From positions 1 to 19,014 of the forward strand of contig DAORDK010000064.1 in NCBI GenBank assembly GCA_035345935.1: a stretch of DNA of 19,014 bases, given 5' to 3'. Both the position numbers and the translations under genes were made by a program. This DNA comes from SSSZ01 sp035345935. GTDB lineage: Bacteria; Pseudomonadota; Gammaproteobacteria; Burkholderiales; Rhodocyclaceae. A model generated the notes under the pieces. It saw only the letters and a list, made by a program, of their open reading frames with translations. It was not told where the DNA came from and did no database searches. Below are positions 12,183-19,014 of this stretch, piece after piece; position 1 is the first letter of the stretch, and the number at the start of each line of letters is the position of its first letter.

Positions 12183-12258
12183 TGGTGGACCGAAAGGGGA
12201 TCGAACCCTCGACCTCTGCATTGCGAACGCAGCGCTCTCCCAGCTGAGCTATCGGCCC
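12183..12258 (-). tRNA. tRNA-Ala(CGC)
   Basis: 76 nt including an encoded CCA. The cloverleaf folds with acceptor GGGCCGA/TCGGTCC, a G3:U70 pair (the alanine identity element), an anticodon stem around loop TTCGCAA with anticodon CGC, and GGTTCGATCC in the T arm. It reads GCG codons. It lies downstream of tsaC on the same strand with its own likely promoter and terminator. The gene is intact, so nothing shows it has been disrupted by integration. Confidence 0.97.
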
Positions 12259-12269
12259 GTAGGGGGCGG

Positions 12270-12299
12270 ATTTTATCCTCAGGCCTCCGCCCTTGGCAA
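12270..12299 (-). promoter_or_regulatory. Likely promoter of tRNA-Ala(CGC)
   Basis: On the minus strand TTGCCA (12294-12299) and TAAAAT (12270-12275) are spaced by 18 bp, starting 12 nt upstream of the tRNA and just after the tsaC stop codon. Confidence 0.5.
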
Positions 12300-12301
12300 A
12301 C

Positions 12302-13291
12302 CTAGGACTTGCCGGCTCCGGCGGCAGCGCGCCGCAGGCGGTCGGCGACCGCCGTCCAGCCAGGATCGGTGGGGATTGCTTCGACGGCGATGACGTCGAC
12401 CCCGGCGTGGTCCATGTCCCGCAGGGCAGCGTAGAGATCGTGGGCGTAGCCCACCGGGTCGGCCGGCAGCATGCGCCAGGCGTGGGGCATGCCGGCCTGG
12501 GGCGGCTGGCTGTGGCAGAGGGCGGCACAGCGGCCCCCACGGTGCCGGTGGCTGTTGAGGAAATCGAGCAGGCGGTCGCCGGCGACCAGGCGCAGGGGCG
12601 TCACCGGTGCGTAATGGGCCTCCAGGGAGCCTGAGACCCGCGGAGCTCCGGTCGCCGAATCGAGGGCGGGGAGACTGCCGAGAACGGCCTCGATGTGGCT
12701 GGGGTTGATGTGTCCGGGACGGAGGATGGCCGGAGTACCGCGGGAACAATCGATGATGGTCGATTCGATACCCACGGTGCACGGACCGCCGTCCAGGATC
12801 AGGGGCACGCGATCGCCCAATTCCTCGGCCACATGGGCTGCCGTGGTCGGGCTGATGCGGCCGAAGCGGTTGGCGGAAGGCGCGGCAATGCCGCCCGAGC
12901 CGCCCGCGGCGGCAAATGCGCGCAGAAGGTTCAGGGCGACGGGGTGGCCAGGGACACGGATGCCAACGGTGTCCTGGCCGCCGGTCACGGCGTCGGGCAC
13001 CCAGGCTTGTTTCCTGAGGATCAGGGTCAGCGGTCCGGGCCAGAAGGCTTCCATCAGTTCCCAAGCCGCGTCGGGAACCGCTTCGGCCCAGCGTTCGACC
13101 CAATCGTGGCCGGCCACATGGACGATCAGGGGGTGATCGGCAGGGCGCCCCTTGGCGGCGAATATCCGGGCGACGGCGGCTGGATTGCTGGCATCGGCCC
13201 CCAGGCCGTAGACGGTCTCGGTGGGGAAGGCCACCAATTCGCCCGCCCGCAGGAGTTCAACGGCGCGGGCGGTGTCCGCCGCCGTCGACAT
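12302..13291 (-). CDS. tsaC: L-threonylcarbamoyladenylate synthase (TsaC/Sua5)
   Basis: Makes threonylcarbamoyl-AMP from threonine, bicarbonate and ATP, the first step in t6A37 modification of ANN-reading tRNAs. 329 residues. The YrdC-type domain (about 1-205) has FPTETVYGLG (about 22-31), KGRPADHPL (about 48-56) and SANRFGRISPT. A C-terminal Sua5 domain follows the VSGSLEAHYAP linker (about 223-233). This is the long Sua5-type form rather than the short TsaC. The ATG overlaps the purK stop by one base; ATG 13294 would add one Met, but 13291 has better spacing from AAGGA. It is the last gene of the folD-purE-purK cluster. Sua5 naming would be equally valid. Confidence 0.92.
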   Translation of the reverse strand: MSTAADTARAVELLRAGELVAFPTETVYGLGADASNPAAVARIFAAKGRPADHPLIVHVAGHDWVERWAEAVPDAAWELMEAFWPGPLTLILRKQAWVPDAVTGGQDTVGIRVPGHPVALNLLRAFAAAGGSGGIAAPSANRFGRISPTTAAHVAEELGDRVPLILDGGPCTVGIESTIIDCSRGTPAILRPGHINPSHIEAVLGSLPALDSATGAPRVSGSLEAHYAPVTPLRLVAGDRLLDFLNSHRHRGGRCAALCHSQPPQAGMPHAWRMLPADPVGYAHDLYAALRDMDHAGVDVIAVEAIPTDPGWTAVADRLRRAAAGAGKS

Positions 13292-14445
13292 CATTCGTCC
13301 TTGATGCCGATGGCGGCTCGGGCGGCCAGGGCGGCTCCCTGGACTTGGATGGGGTCGTCGCCGATAACTGTGAAATGGCCCATCTTGCGTCCCGGGCGGG
13401 CGTGGTGCTTGCCGTAGAGGTGGAGTTTCAGGTTGGGCACGGCGTAGAGCTTTGCCCAGTCCGGCTCGCGGTAGTGACTGCCTTCATACCAGAGGTCGCC
13501 CAGCAGATTGACCATCACCGCCACCGAGTGGGCGCGGGATTCACCCAGGGGAAGCCCGCACAGAGCCCGCACCTGTTGCTCGAACTGGTCGGTCACGCAG
13601 GCGTCCAGCGTGTAGTGGCCGCTGTTGTGGGGCCGCGGCGCCATTTCATTCACGTAGAGCTGGCCACGGCTGACGAAGAACTCGACGCCCATGGTGCCGA
13701 CATAGCCGAGCTGTTCGGCGATACGGGCGGCGACGTCCTCGGCGTCGCTGCGCACGCAGCCCGAGGTTCGGGCAGGGACGATGGAGACGTCCAAAATGCC
13801 GCGCGCATGGCTGTTTTCGCTGGTGGGGAAGCACTGCACGGCGCCATCGTCGTCCCGGGCCAGCACGACGGACATTTCGTAGTCGAGGCTGAGTTTCTGC
13901 TCCAGGACGCAATGCTCGCCCTTGAAGTTGGCGAAGGCGACGAGCGCCTCTTCGCGGCAGTTCACCACCGCCTGCCCCTTGCCGTCGTAGCCGAAGCGGG
14001 CCACCTTGAGGATGCCGGGAAACAGATGGGCGCCGGCCTCGCGCAAATCGCCCTCGCCGGCGATGGCGGCGAAGGGGCCGTGGGGAAAACCGCTGGCCTG
14101 AAGGAAAGTCTTTTCGTGGATGCGGTTCTGGCATACGGCCACGGCCGCCGCCGAGGGGCGTACCACCACGAACTTGGCGAGGTACTCCAGAGTCTCCGCC
14201 GGCACGTTCTCGAACTCGGTGGTGACGGCGGCGCAGCCCGCGGCCAAGGCGTCGAGGGCGCCGAAATCGGTGTAAGAAGCCTGCAGATGGCGATCGGCGA
14301 TCTGGCCGGCGGGGCTGTTGGCATCCGGATCGAGGACCCAGACCTTGTAGCCCATCTCGTGGGCGGCGGCGACGAAGAAGCGGCCGAGCTGGCCACCGCC
14401 GAGCATGCCGAGGGTTGCGGGAGGAAGAGTGATTCCGGTGCGCAT
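13291..14445 (-). CDS. purK: N5-carboxyaminoimidazole ribonucleotide synthase PurK
   Basis: ATP-grasp enzyme that carboxylates AIR to N5-CAIR in de novo purine synthesis, feeding PurE encoded just upstream. 384 residues from ATG 14445. The N-terminal Rossmann-like preATP domain has LGMLGGGQLGRFFV (about 12-25) and VWVLDPD. The ATP-grasp core holds GFPHGPFAAI, the RFGYDGKGQAVV loop, and VNEMAPRPHNSGHYTLDAC with metal-binding residues. Length fits PurK (about 350-390). GTG 14511 would add 22 residues unlike the family; neither start has a clear ribosome-binding site. It ends overlapping tsaC. Confidence 0.94.
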   Translation of the reverse strand: MRTGITLPPATLGMLGGGQLGRFFVAAAHEMGYKVWVLDPDANSPAGQIADRHLQASYTDFGALDALAAGCAAVTTEFENVPAETLEYLAKFVVVRPSAAAVAVCQNRIHEKTFLQASGFPHGPFAAIAGEGDLREAGAHLFPGILKVARFGYDGKGQAVVNCREEALVAFANFKGEHCVLEQKLSLDYEMSVVLARDDDGAVQCFPTSENSHARGILDVSIVPARTSGCVRSDAEDVAARIAEQLGYVGTMGVEFFVSRGQLYVNEMAPRPHNSGHYTLDACVTDQFEQQVRALCGLPLGESRAHSVAVMVNLLGDLWYEGSHYREPDWAKLYAVPNLKLHLYGKHHARPGRKMGHFTVIGDDPIQVQGAALAARAAIGIKDE

Positions 14446-14549
14446 GGGAAGAGGATCGCGAAGCGGCAAAAAGGAAGCGACGGGACGGTCTTGGGGCAAA
14501 GAATCGGACACGCGGCCGACGAGGCGCTGGCTTCGTCGGCGGGCCGGAA

Positions 14550-15047
14550 TCAGACCTCGGGCAATTTCATGGCCAAGACCTTTTCGCTCTGGTTCTGGCG
14601 GAAGGCTGCCAGCCGGGCGGCCAGTTCAGCGTCTTCGTTGGCCAGCATGGCGACGGCGAAAAGGGCTGCGTTGGCCGCACCCGCCTCGCCGATGGCAAAG
14701 GTGGCCACCGGAACGCCCTTGGGCATCTGCACGATGGAAAGCAGCGAATCCTGGCCGGAAAGAGCCTTCGATTGCACCGGTACGCCAAGAACAGGCACCG
14801 TGGTCTTGGCGGCCAGCATGCCGGGCAGATGGGCAGCGCCGCCGGCCCCGGCGATGATGGCCTTCAACCCGCGCTCGCCGGCCATGGCGGCATAGTCGAA
14901 CAGAAGATCGGGGGTGCGATGGGCCGAAACGACCTTGGCTTCGAAGTGCACGCCAAATTCCTTGAGGATGACGGCCGCCGCCTGCATGGTGGGCCAGTCG
15001 GAGTCGGAGCCCATGACGACGCCGACGAGGGGGTGCTTGGTGCTCAT
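14550..15047 (-). CDS. purE: N5-carboxyaminoimidazole ribonucleotide mutase PurE
   Basis: Class I PurE, converting N5-CAIR to CAIR, the step after PurK. 165 residues with VGVVMGSDSDWPTM (about 8-21), the VVSAHRTPDLL motif bearing the catalytic histidine (about 39-49), AGAGGAAHLPGM, and VPVQSKALSGQDSLLSIVQM. ATG 15047 overlaps the folD stop (ATGA), showing translational coupling. The purK start lies 104 nt downstream. A much longer reading frame extends upstream through folD in another phase, but that part has no homology to PurE. Confidence 0.96.
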   Translation of the reverse strand: MSTKHPLVGVVMGSDSDWPTMQAAAVILKEFGVHFEAKVVSAHRTPDLLFDYAAMAGERGLKAIIAGAGGAAHLPGMLAAKTTVPVLGVPVQSKALSGQDSLLSIVQMPKGVPVATFAIGEAGAANAALFAVAMLANEDAELAARLAAFRQNQSEKVLAMKLPEV

Positions 15048-15904
15048 GGGCGGATTCCTGCCTTTCTTTCGGCGGCCTCGATGGTATTGGCCAGAAGCAT
15101 GGTGATGGTCATCGGGCCGACGCCACCGGGGACCGGCGTGATCTGGCCGGCGACGGCCTTGCAGCCCTCGAAATCCACGTCGCCGCACAGCTTGCCGTCC
15201 GGGAGCCGGTTGATCCCGACGTCGATGACCACGGCGCCGGGCTTGACCATGTCGGCGCTGACGAAGCGCGGTCTGCCGACGGCAGCGACGACGATGTCGG
15301 CGCGGCGCGTGTGGAAGCCGAGGTCGCGGGTGCGGGAGTTGCACACGGTGACCGTGGCCCCGGCATTGATGAGCAGCAGGGCCATGGGTTTGCCGACGAT
15401 GTTGGAACGGCCGATGACCACGGCTTCCTTGCCGGTCAGGTCGACCCCTCCCTTCTCGAACATCTTCATGACGCCGTAAGGGGTGCAGGGAATGAACCGG
15501 GGCTTGCCCTGGGCGAGCGCCCCGACGTTTTCGGCGTGGAAGCCGTCCACGTCCTTCTCCGCAGCAATGGCCTCGAGGACGGCCGACTCGTCGAACTGCT
15601 TCGGCAGGGGCAATTGAACCAGGATGCCGTGGATGGCCGGGTCCGCGTTCAGTGCGGCGATCCTGTCGAGTACGACCTGCGGATCGACGGCGGCATCGTA
15701 GTTGATCTTCTCGGAATGCATGCCGATGGCGTGGCAGGCATTGACCTTGTTGCGGACATAGACCTGGGACGCGGGATCCTCTCCCACCAGAATCACCACC
15801 AGCCCCGGACGCTGGCCCCGCGCCGTCAGGGCCTCGACCCGCGCCTTGAAGCTCTGGCGCAGTTCCTGGGCCAAGGCGTTGCCATCGATGATATGTGCCG
15901 TCAT
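15044..15904 (-). CDS. folD: Bifunctional methylenetetrahydrofolate dehydrogenase/cyclohydrolase FolD
   Basis: Interconverts 5,10-methylene-THF, methenyl-THF and 10-formyl-THF, supplying the formyl groups used twice in purine synthesis, which fits its place before purE and purK. 286 residues, the normal FolD length. Visible motifs are PGLVVILVGEDPASQVYVRNK (shown in part: GEDPASQVYV, about 36-45), HGILVQLPLP, DVDGFH, VVIGRSNIVGKPMA for NADP binding, and the terminal TPVPGGVGPMTI. ATG 15904 is the family-like start; a longer open frame upstream crosses the hairpin region and is ignored. The ribosome-binding site is weak. It likely has its own promoter at about 15966-15974. Confidence 0.96.
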   Translation of the reverse strand: MTAHIIDGNALAQELRQSFKARVEALTARGQRPGLVVILVGEDPASQVYVRNKVNACHAIGMHSEKINYDAAVDPQVVLDRIAALNADPAIHGILVQLPLPKQFDESAVLEAIAAEKDVDGFHAENVGALAQGKPRFIPCTPYGVMKMFEKGGVDLTGKEAVVIGRSNIVGKPMALLLINAGATVTVCNSRTRDLGFHTRRADIVVAAVGRPRFVSADMVKPGAVVIDVGINRLPDGKLCGDVDFEGCKAVAGQITPVPGGVGPMTITMLLANTIEAAERKAGIRP

Positions 15905-15929
15905 GCGCAAACTCTGCCAAAAAGAAAAG

Positions 15930-15951
15930 GGGAAAGGCGCCGGCCTTTCCC
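15930..15951 (-). terminator. Hairpin between the sensor kinase and folD
   Basis: GGGAAAGGC (15930-15938) pairs with GCCTTTCCC (15943-15951) around a 4-nt loop. On the minus strand it is followed by CCTTTTCTTTTT, so it looks like the terminator of the sensor kinase operon. As it also lies downstream of a possible folD promoter, leader attenuation is an alternative. Confidence 0.75.
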
Positions 15952-15965
15952 TTTGAATTGCCTGA

Positions 15966-15974
15966 ATTTTACCA
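15966..15974 (-). promoter_or_regulatory. Possible extended -10 promoter for folD
   Basis: On the minus strand TGG directly precedes TAAAAT (15966-15971), an extended -10 element, placed after the sensor kinase stop codon and about 60 bp before folD. No good -35 is present. Confidence 0.35.
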
Positions 15975-15977
15975 GAA

Positions 15978-17864
15978 TCAGGCGCTTTCTTCGCCGGCTG
16001 CCCCGGCGTTCCGGGCAAATCGTGCCATTTCCGCCAGCAACTCGGCAACCCGCACCGGCTTGGCGACGTAGCCGTCCATGCCGGCGTCCAGGCAGCGCAG
16101 GCGATCTTCGTCCATGGCATTGGCCGTCATGGCGATGATGGGTATGCGATGCTTGCCCCCTTCCCGGCTGCGAATCTGGCGAGTCGCTTCGAGGCCGTCC
16201 ATCACCGGCATCATCATGTCCATGAGAATCTGATCGAACTGCCCTTCGCTCCAGAGCCGGACAGCCTCGTCGCCGTTACCGGCGACGGTGACCCGGCAGC
16301 CTCGCTGTTCAAGAAGCTTGATCGCAAGTTTTTGATTGATGGGATTGTCTTCGGCAAGCAAGATGCGCAGCCCGGGCGGCAGATCCACCGACGGCGGCCG
16401 GTGCGATTCTCCCCCCATGGCCTCGCCGGAGAACCGGGTCCGCGCGGTGAAGCAGAATTCCGAACCCACCCCCGGTTCGCTGCTGACCCAGATTTCGCCC
16501 CCCCACAGTTCGACCAGCCGACGGCAGATCGAGAGTCCCAGGCCGGTCCCGCCGAAACGCCGGGTGATGCTGCCATCGGCCTGGGAGAAGGCGTTGAAGA
16601 TCGCGTCCCACTTTTCCCGCGGAATCCCGATCCCGGTATCCCGGACCCGGAAGAGCAGCTCCCCCTCCTCACCCGGAAAAGAGCCGCGAACCTGTGCCTC
16701 CACCGTGATGACGCCGTGCTCGGTGAATTTCACCGCGTTGCCCACCAGATTGAGGATGACCTGCCGCAGGCGTATCGGGTCGAGATTCACCGTGCGCGGC
16801 AGGTCGGCGCCCAGCAGCAGATCGAGCTTGAGTTTTTTCTCGGCCACACGGCCGTCGAGGATGCGGCAGGTGGCCCGCAGCATGGGCTCCAACTCGAAGG
16901 GTTCAGGCCGTATGGTCATCTGTCCCGCTTCTATCTTGGAGAAATCGAGAATCTCGTTGATGACGTCGAGGAGGTGCAGCGACGAATGTTTGATGGTCAC
17001 CAGGTTGTCCCGCTGCTCGGCCGGAAGGCGGGTTTCCAGCATCAGGTCGGTCATCCCGAGTATGCCGTTCAGGGGAGTGCGAATCTCATGGCTCATATTG
17101 GCCAGGAACTCGCCCTTGACGGCGTTGGCGCTCTCGGCCGCAGCACGGGCCGCGGCAAGATCGGCCATCAGGGACTCGATGCGGTCGGCCATGCGGTTGA
17201 AGGCCTGCGCCGTGGCGGCAATTTCGGCGGCCCCGTCGATCGTTGCCCGGTCGGACATCGCCCCGCGACCAAATTGCTCCACTACCTGAGCGAGGCGCTC
17301 GAGAGGCCGCAGATTGCGGCGCAGCACCAGCGTCAGGAGCGGCAGGAAGAAAAGCAGGGAGAGTAAGCCTCCCAGGAGGGCGAGTCGCGCGGCGCCGAGC
17401 AATTCATCGAGGGCCGCCGCGACCGAAGGGTGGATCAACAGGCGTCCATAGGCGACGCCGCCGACGGAGACATCGACCACGATGGGCGGAGACTCCCCGA
17501 ACAGGGAAAGCAGGACCGGACTGGGCGTCGTCCCCCCACTGGTATCGCGGATGTCGAGGATCACCGCTCCGGTTTCCGGATGGGTCAGGAGCAGGCGATC
17601 GATAGCCCGGTGGTCGACGACTCTGGCCATGGTCTGACGCGCCGTTTCAAGATCCCCGACGACCAGGGTCTGCTCCAGGATGGGGAGCAACGCAATGCCC
17701 ACCGAACTGGCCGAATCGTTCGCTGCCGACCGTGCCCGTTCCGCCAGCGCCCAGGTCTGAACGGCGACGCCCACCAGGGCGATCAAGACCAGTCCTCCGC
17801 CGACCAGCAGGAGGATGTGCCGTACGAGGCCCGGCGTCTTGACGGACGTGGAGGCAGGATTCAT
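15978..17864 (-). CDS. Hybrid sensor histidine kinase with receiver domain
   Basis: Inner-membrane signalling kinase, 628 residues. TM1 is at about 14-38, with a periplasmic sensor region (about 40-157) and TM2 at about 158-182. HAMP (about 183-236) is followed by HisKA with the phospho-accepting His259 in ANMSHEIRTPLNG. HATPase_c follows, with N box at Asn376, DTGIGIP (about 409-415) and GGTGLGL (about 438-444). A C-terminal receiver domain (about 498-618) has AEDN and phospho-acceptor Asp549 with Lys602. There is no Hpt domain and no adjacent response regulator. ATG 17864 has GAGGGA upstream. It follows the periplasmic binding protein gene by 26 bp on the same strand, suggesting that protein presents the ligand, as in TorT-TorS or LuxP-LuxQ. 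Ligand unknown. Confidence 0.93.
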   Translation of the reverse strand: MNPASTSVKTPGLVRHILLLVGGGLVLIALVGVAVQTWALAERARSAANDSASSVGIALLPILEQTLVVGDLETARQTMARVVDHRAIDRLLLTHPETGAVILDIRDTSGGTTPSPVLLSLFGESPPIVVDVSVGGVAYGRLLIHPSVAAALDELLGAARLALLGGLLSLLFFLPLLTLVLRRNLRPLERLAQVVEQFGRGAMSDRATIDGAAEIAATAQAFNRMADRIESLMADLAAARAAAESANAVKGEFLANMSHEIRTPLNGILGMTDLMLETRLPAEQRDNLVTIKHSSLHLLDVINEILDFSKIEAGQMTIRPEPFELEPMLRATCRILDGRVAEKKLKLDLLLGADLPRTVNLDPIRLRQVILNLVGNAVKFTEHGVITVEAQVRGSFPGEEGELLFRVRDTGIGIPREKWDAIFNAFSQADGSITRRFGGTGLGLSICRRLVELWGGEIWVSSEPGVGSEFCFTARTRFSGEAMGGESHRPPSVDLPPGLRILLAEDNPINQKLAIKLLEQRGCRVTVAGNGDEAVRLWSEGQFDQILMDMMMPVMDGLEATRQIRSREGGKHRIPIIAMTANAMDEDRLRCLDAGMDGYVAKPVRVAELLAEMARFARNAGAAGEESA

Positions 17865-17890
17865 GCGATCCCTCGGGTCAGCGGCCGGGA

Positions 17891-18700
17891 CTAGTTGTTG
17901 ATCGCCCGATAAGCCCGGCGAACGCTCTCATAGTCCTTTTCTCCGCTGGCCGAAAATCCGGGAAACTGGTTGGCCTCGAGAATGGCGGCCGCCTTGGGGT
18001 CCTTGGCCATGCCGACCAGGGCCTGGCGTACGCGCTCCACCTGCTCGGCGGGCAAGCGGGGATGGGCCAGGACCGCGAGATCGGGATAGGGCTGCGACGT
18101 GTAGATTTCGCGATAGCGCAAGCCGGTGCGCGCGGCATACTGGGTGAGAAAGCGGGAATTGACTGCCGCCGCCTCCACCTGACCGGACGCGAGTTGGGCC
18201 AGCGCACCCTCCTGATTGCCGGCCAGCACTTCTTTTTCGACCACGCCCGCCTTTCTCAGGGCAGCCTTGGGAACCGCGTAGGCGACGAAGGCGTTCTGGG
18301 AAGGATAGGCAATGCGCATCCCCTGCAGATCCTTAAGCTGCTTGATCGGACTGGCTGCAGTGACCGCCACCACGCCGAAGATCGGCCCAGTTCCCCAGGT
18401 TGCGATGACTTTGTAGGTTCCGTCGTATTCGGGGCGGAAATTATGATTGGTGAAGGCCAGGTCGAATTCGCCTCGCGCCATCATCGCATTGGTGGCTTGA
18501 ACGTTGGGCCCCATACGCAGTTGGAAACGATAGCCGGTCACCTGGGAGAGATAGGCAAAGATGGGATTCCAGCGTTCGGCGGTCATTTGCGGACTCTGCT
18601 GATTCAGAATCCCGAAAACCAGAACCGGCTCGTCGGACCGGACCGGGCCGCTCAGGACCAACAGCATCACCAGCAACCACCCCACTCTCATTTTGCACAT
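17891..18700 (-). CDS. PhnD/SsuA-type periplasmic substrate-binding protein
   Basis: 269 residues with a signal peptide (basic start MCKMR, hydrophobic WLLVMLLVLSG, likely cleavage after VRS at about residue 22). The mature part is a type 2 periplasmic-binding fold of the phosphonate-binding PhnD group: VLVFGILNQQSPQMTAERWN with PIFAYLSQVTG, then ARGEFDLAFTNHNF, the DLQGMRIAYPSQNAFVAY region and SGQVEAAAVNSRF. ATG 18700 is supported by GGGAG 5 nt upstream of it. No ABC transporter permease or ATPase genes are adjacent; instead a hybrid sensor kinase follows by 26 bp. It is therefore more likely a sensory ligand-binding partner than a transport component. Phosphonate specificity should not be assumed. 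Confidence 0.88.
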   Translation of the reverse strand: MCKMRVGWLLVMLLVLSGPVRSDEPVLVFGILNQQSPQMTAERWNPIFAYLSQVTGYRFQLRMGPNVQATNAMMARGEFDLAFTNHNFRPEYDGTYKVIATWGTGPIFGVVAVTAASPIKQLKDLQGMRIAYPSQNAFVAYAVPKAALRKAGVVEKEVLAGNQEGALAQLASGQVEAAAVNSRFLTQYAARTGLRYREIYTSQPYPDLAVLAHPRLPAEQVERVRQALVGMAKDPKAAAILEANQFPGFSASGEKDYESVRRAYRAINN

Positions 18701-18808
18701 ACCTACTCCCGACGGATGATGATTCGGGCTTATTCTAGCCCGGCTCAGGGCACTCGACCCAGTACGGCGCCTGGCGCGAAAAACGCCCGGTGGGATCGGC
18801 CCTCGGTG

Positions 18809-18837
18809 TTTACAAGCCTGGTTCCAGTCCCTATAAT
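18809..18837 (+). promoter_or_regulatory. Strong sigma-70 promoter of the tRNA-Ala/tRNA-Glu operon
   Basis: TTTACA (18809-18814) and a perfect TATAAT (18832-18837) with 17-bp spacing, followed by a GC-rich discriminator GCGCGC typical of stringently controlled stable-RNA promoters. Transcription would start about 13 bp before the tRNA-Ala gene. Confidence 0.88.
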
Positions 18838-18844
18838 GCGCGCT

Positions 18845-18947
<103 letters not shown>

Positions 18948-18965
18948 AAAGGCAGTAGCGTCCGG

Positions 18966-19014
18966 GTCCCCATCGTCTAGAGGCCTAGGACACCGCCCTT
19001 TCACGGCGGTAACC
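18966..19014 (+). tRNA. tRNA-Glu(TTC), cut by the right edge
   Basis: The first 49 nt are present: acceptor 5' strand GTCCCCA, D arm TCGTCTAGAGGCCTAGGACA, and anticodon stem CCGCC/GGCGG around loop CTTTCAC with anticodon TTC. The T arm and 3' end lie outside the window. Confidence 0.95.

Noticed and set aside
12183..12258. tRNA-Ala(CGC) as a tyrosine-integrase attachment site
   Set aside because: No tyrosine integrase is present, the tRNA is intact, and no repeat of its 3' end was noticed elsewhere in the window.
13345..14895. 516-codon plus-strand frame opposite purK and purE
   Set aside because: Antisense shadow of two well-conserved purine genes; composition is Gly/Ala/Val/His-rich without domains.
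15048..15920. Upstream extension of the PurE frame through folD
   Set aside because: PurE homology begins at ATG 15047; the extension is an out-of-phase reading of folD.

Overview
The window looks like a GC-rich betaproteobacterial chromosome, most plausibly of the Rhodocyclales type. This is inferred from the folD-purE-purK-tsaC order, the codon choice and the tRNA sequences, not from a database search. It has two halves: a horizontally acquired block (about 1-11.7 kb) and conserved chromosome (about 12.2-19.0 kb).

Acquired block, left part (1-3.0 kb, minus strand). A type IC-like restriction-modification operon runs off the left edge: hsdS (open at the window edge) follows hsdM with a 4-nt overlap. 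A GNAT toxin and DUF1778 antitoxin pair (TacT/TacA-like) sits directly upstream in the same operon. The hsdS fragment ends at the edge inside three perfect 12-bp tandem repeats encoding a Leu-Glu-Ala-Glu spacer. This corresponds to the TAEL repeat of EcoR124-type specificity subunits.

Acquired block, core (3.1-11.7 kb, plus strand). A run of small conserved-hypothetical genes comes first (67-aa protein, DUF3489 protein, 206-aa protein). An AlpA/excisionase-like HTH protein and a P-loop ATPase of the GEQGSAKST type follow, then four small unknown proteins. The core ends with a translationally coupled trio: DUF2924 protein, large serine recombinase and HTH protein. No phage structural or conjugation genes are visible, so this is best read as a serine-recombinase integrative element or satellite carrying defence cargo. 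Its non-coding DNA is unusually structured. There are two 84-bp palindromes, each built of six GTGAYG hexamers at 9-bp period; a 14-bp-stem hairpin; three stacked inverted repeats before the HTH gene, one covering its ribosome-binding site; a 160-bp intergenic region with mutually exclusive stems; and four GGTTACC direct repeats. A cysteine-rich GDCCVxC-family gene follows at 11.7-11.9 kb, where the element boundary probably lies.

Chromosomal part (12.2-19.0 kb). On the minus strand are tRNA-Ala(CGC) with its terminator, then tsaC/sua5, purK, purE and folD, tightly overlapping. These link one-carbon folate metabolism, purine synthesis and tRNA t6A modification. A hairpin terminator separates folD from a hybrid sensor kinase that is paired with a periplasmic PhnD-type binding protein. 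On the plus strand at the right end a strong sigma-70 promoter drives tRNA-Ala(GGC) and tRNA-Glu(TTC), the latter cut by the window edge.
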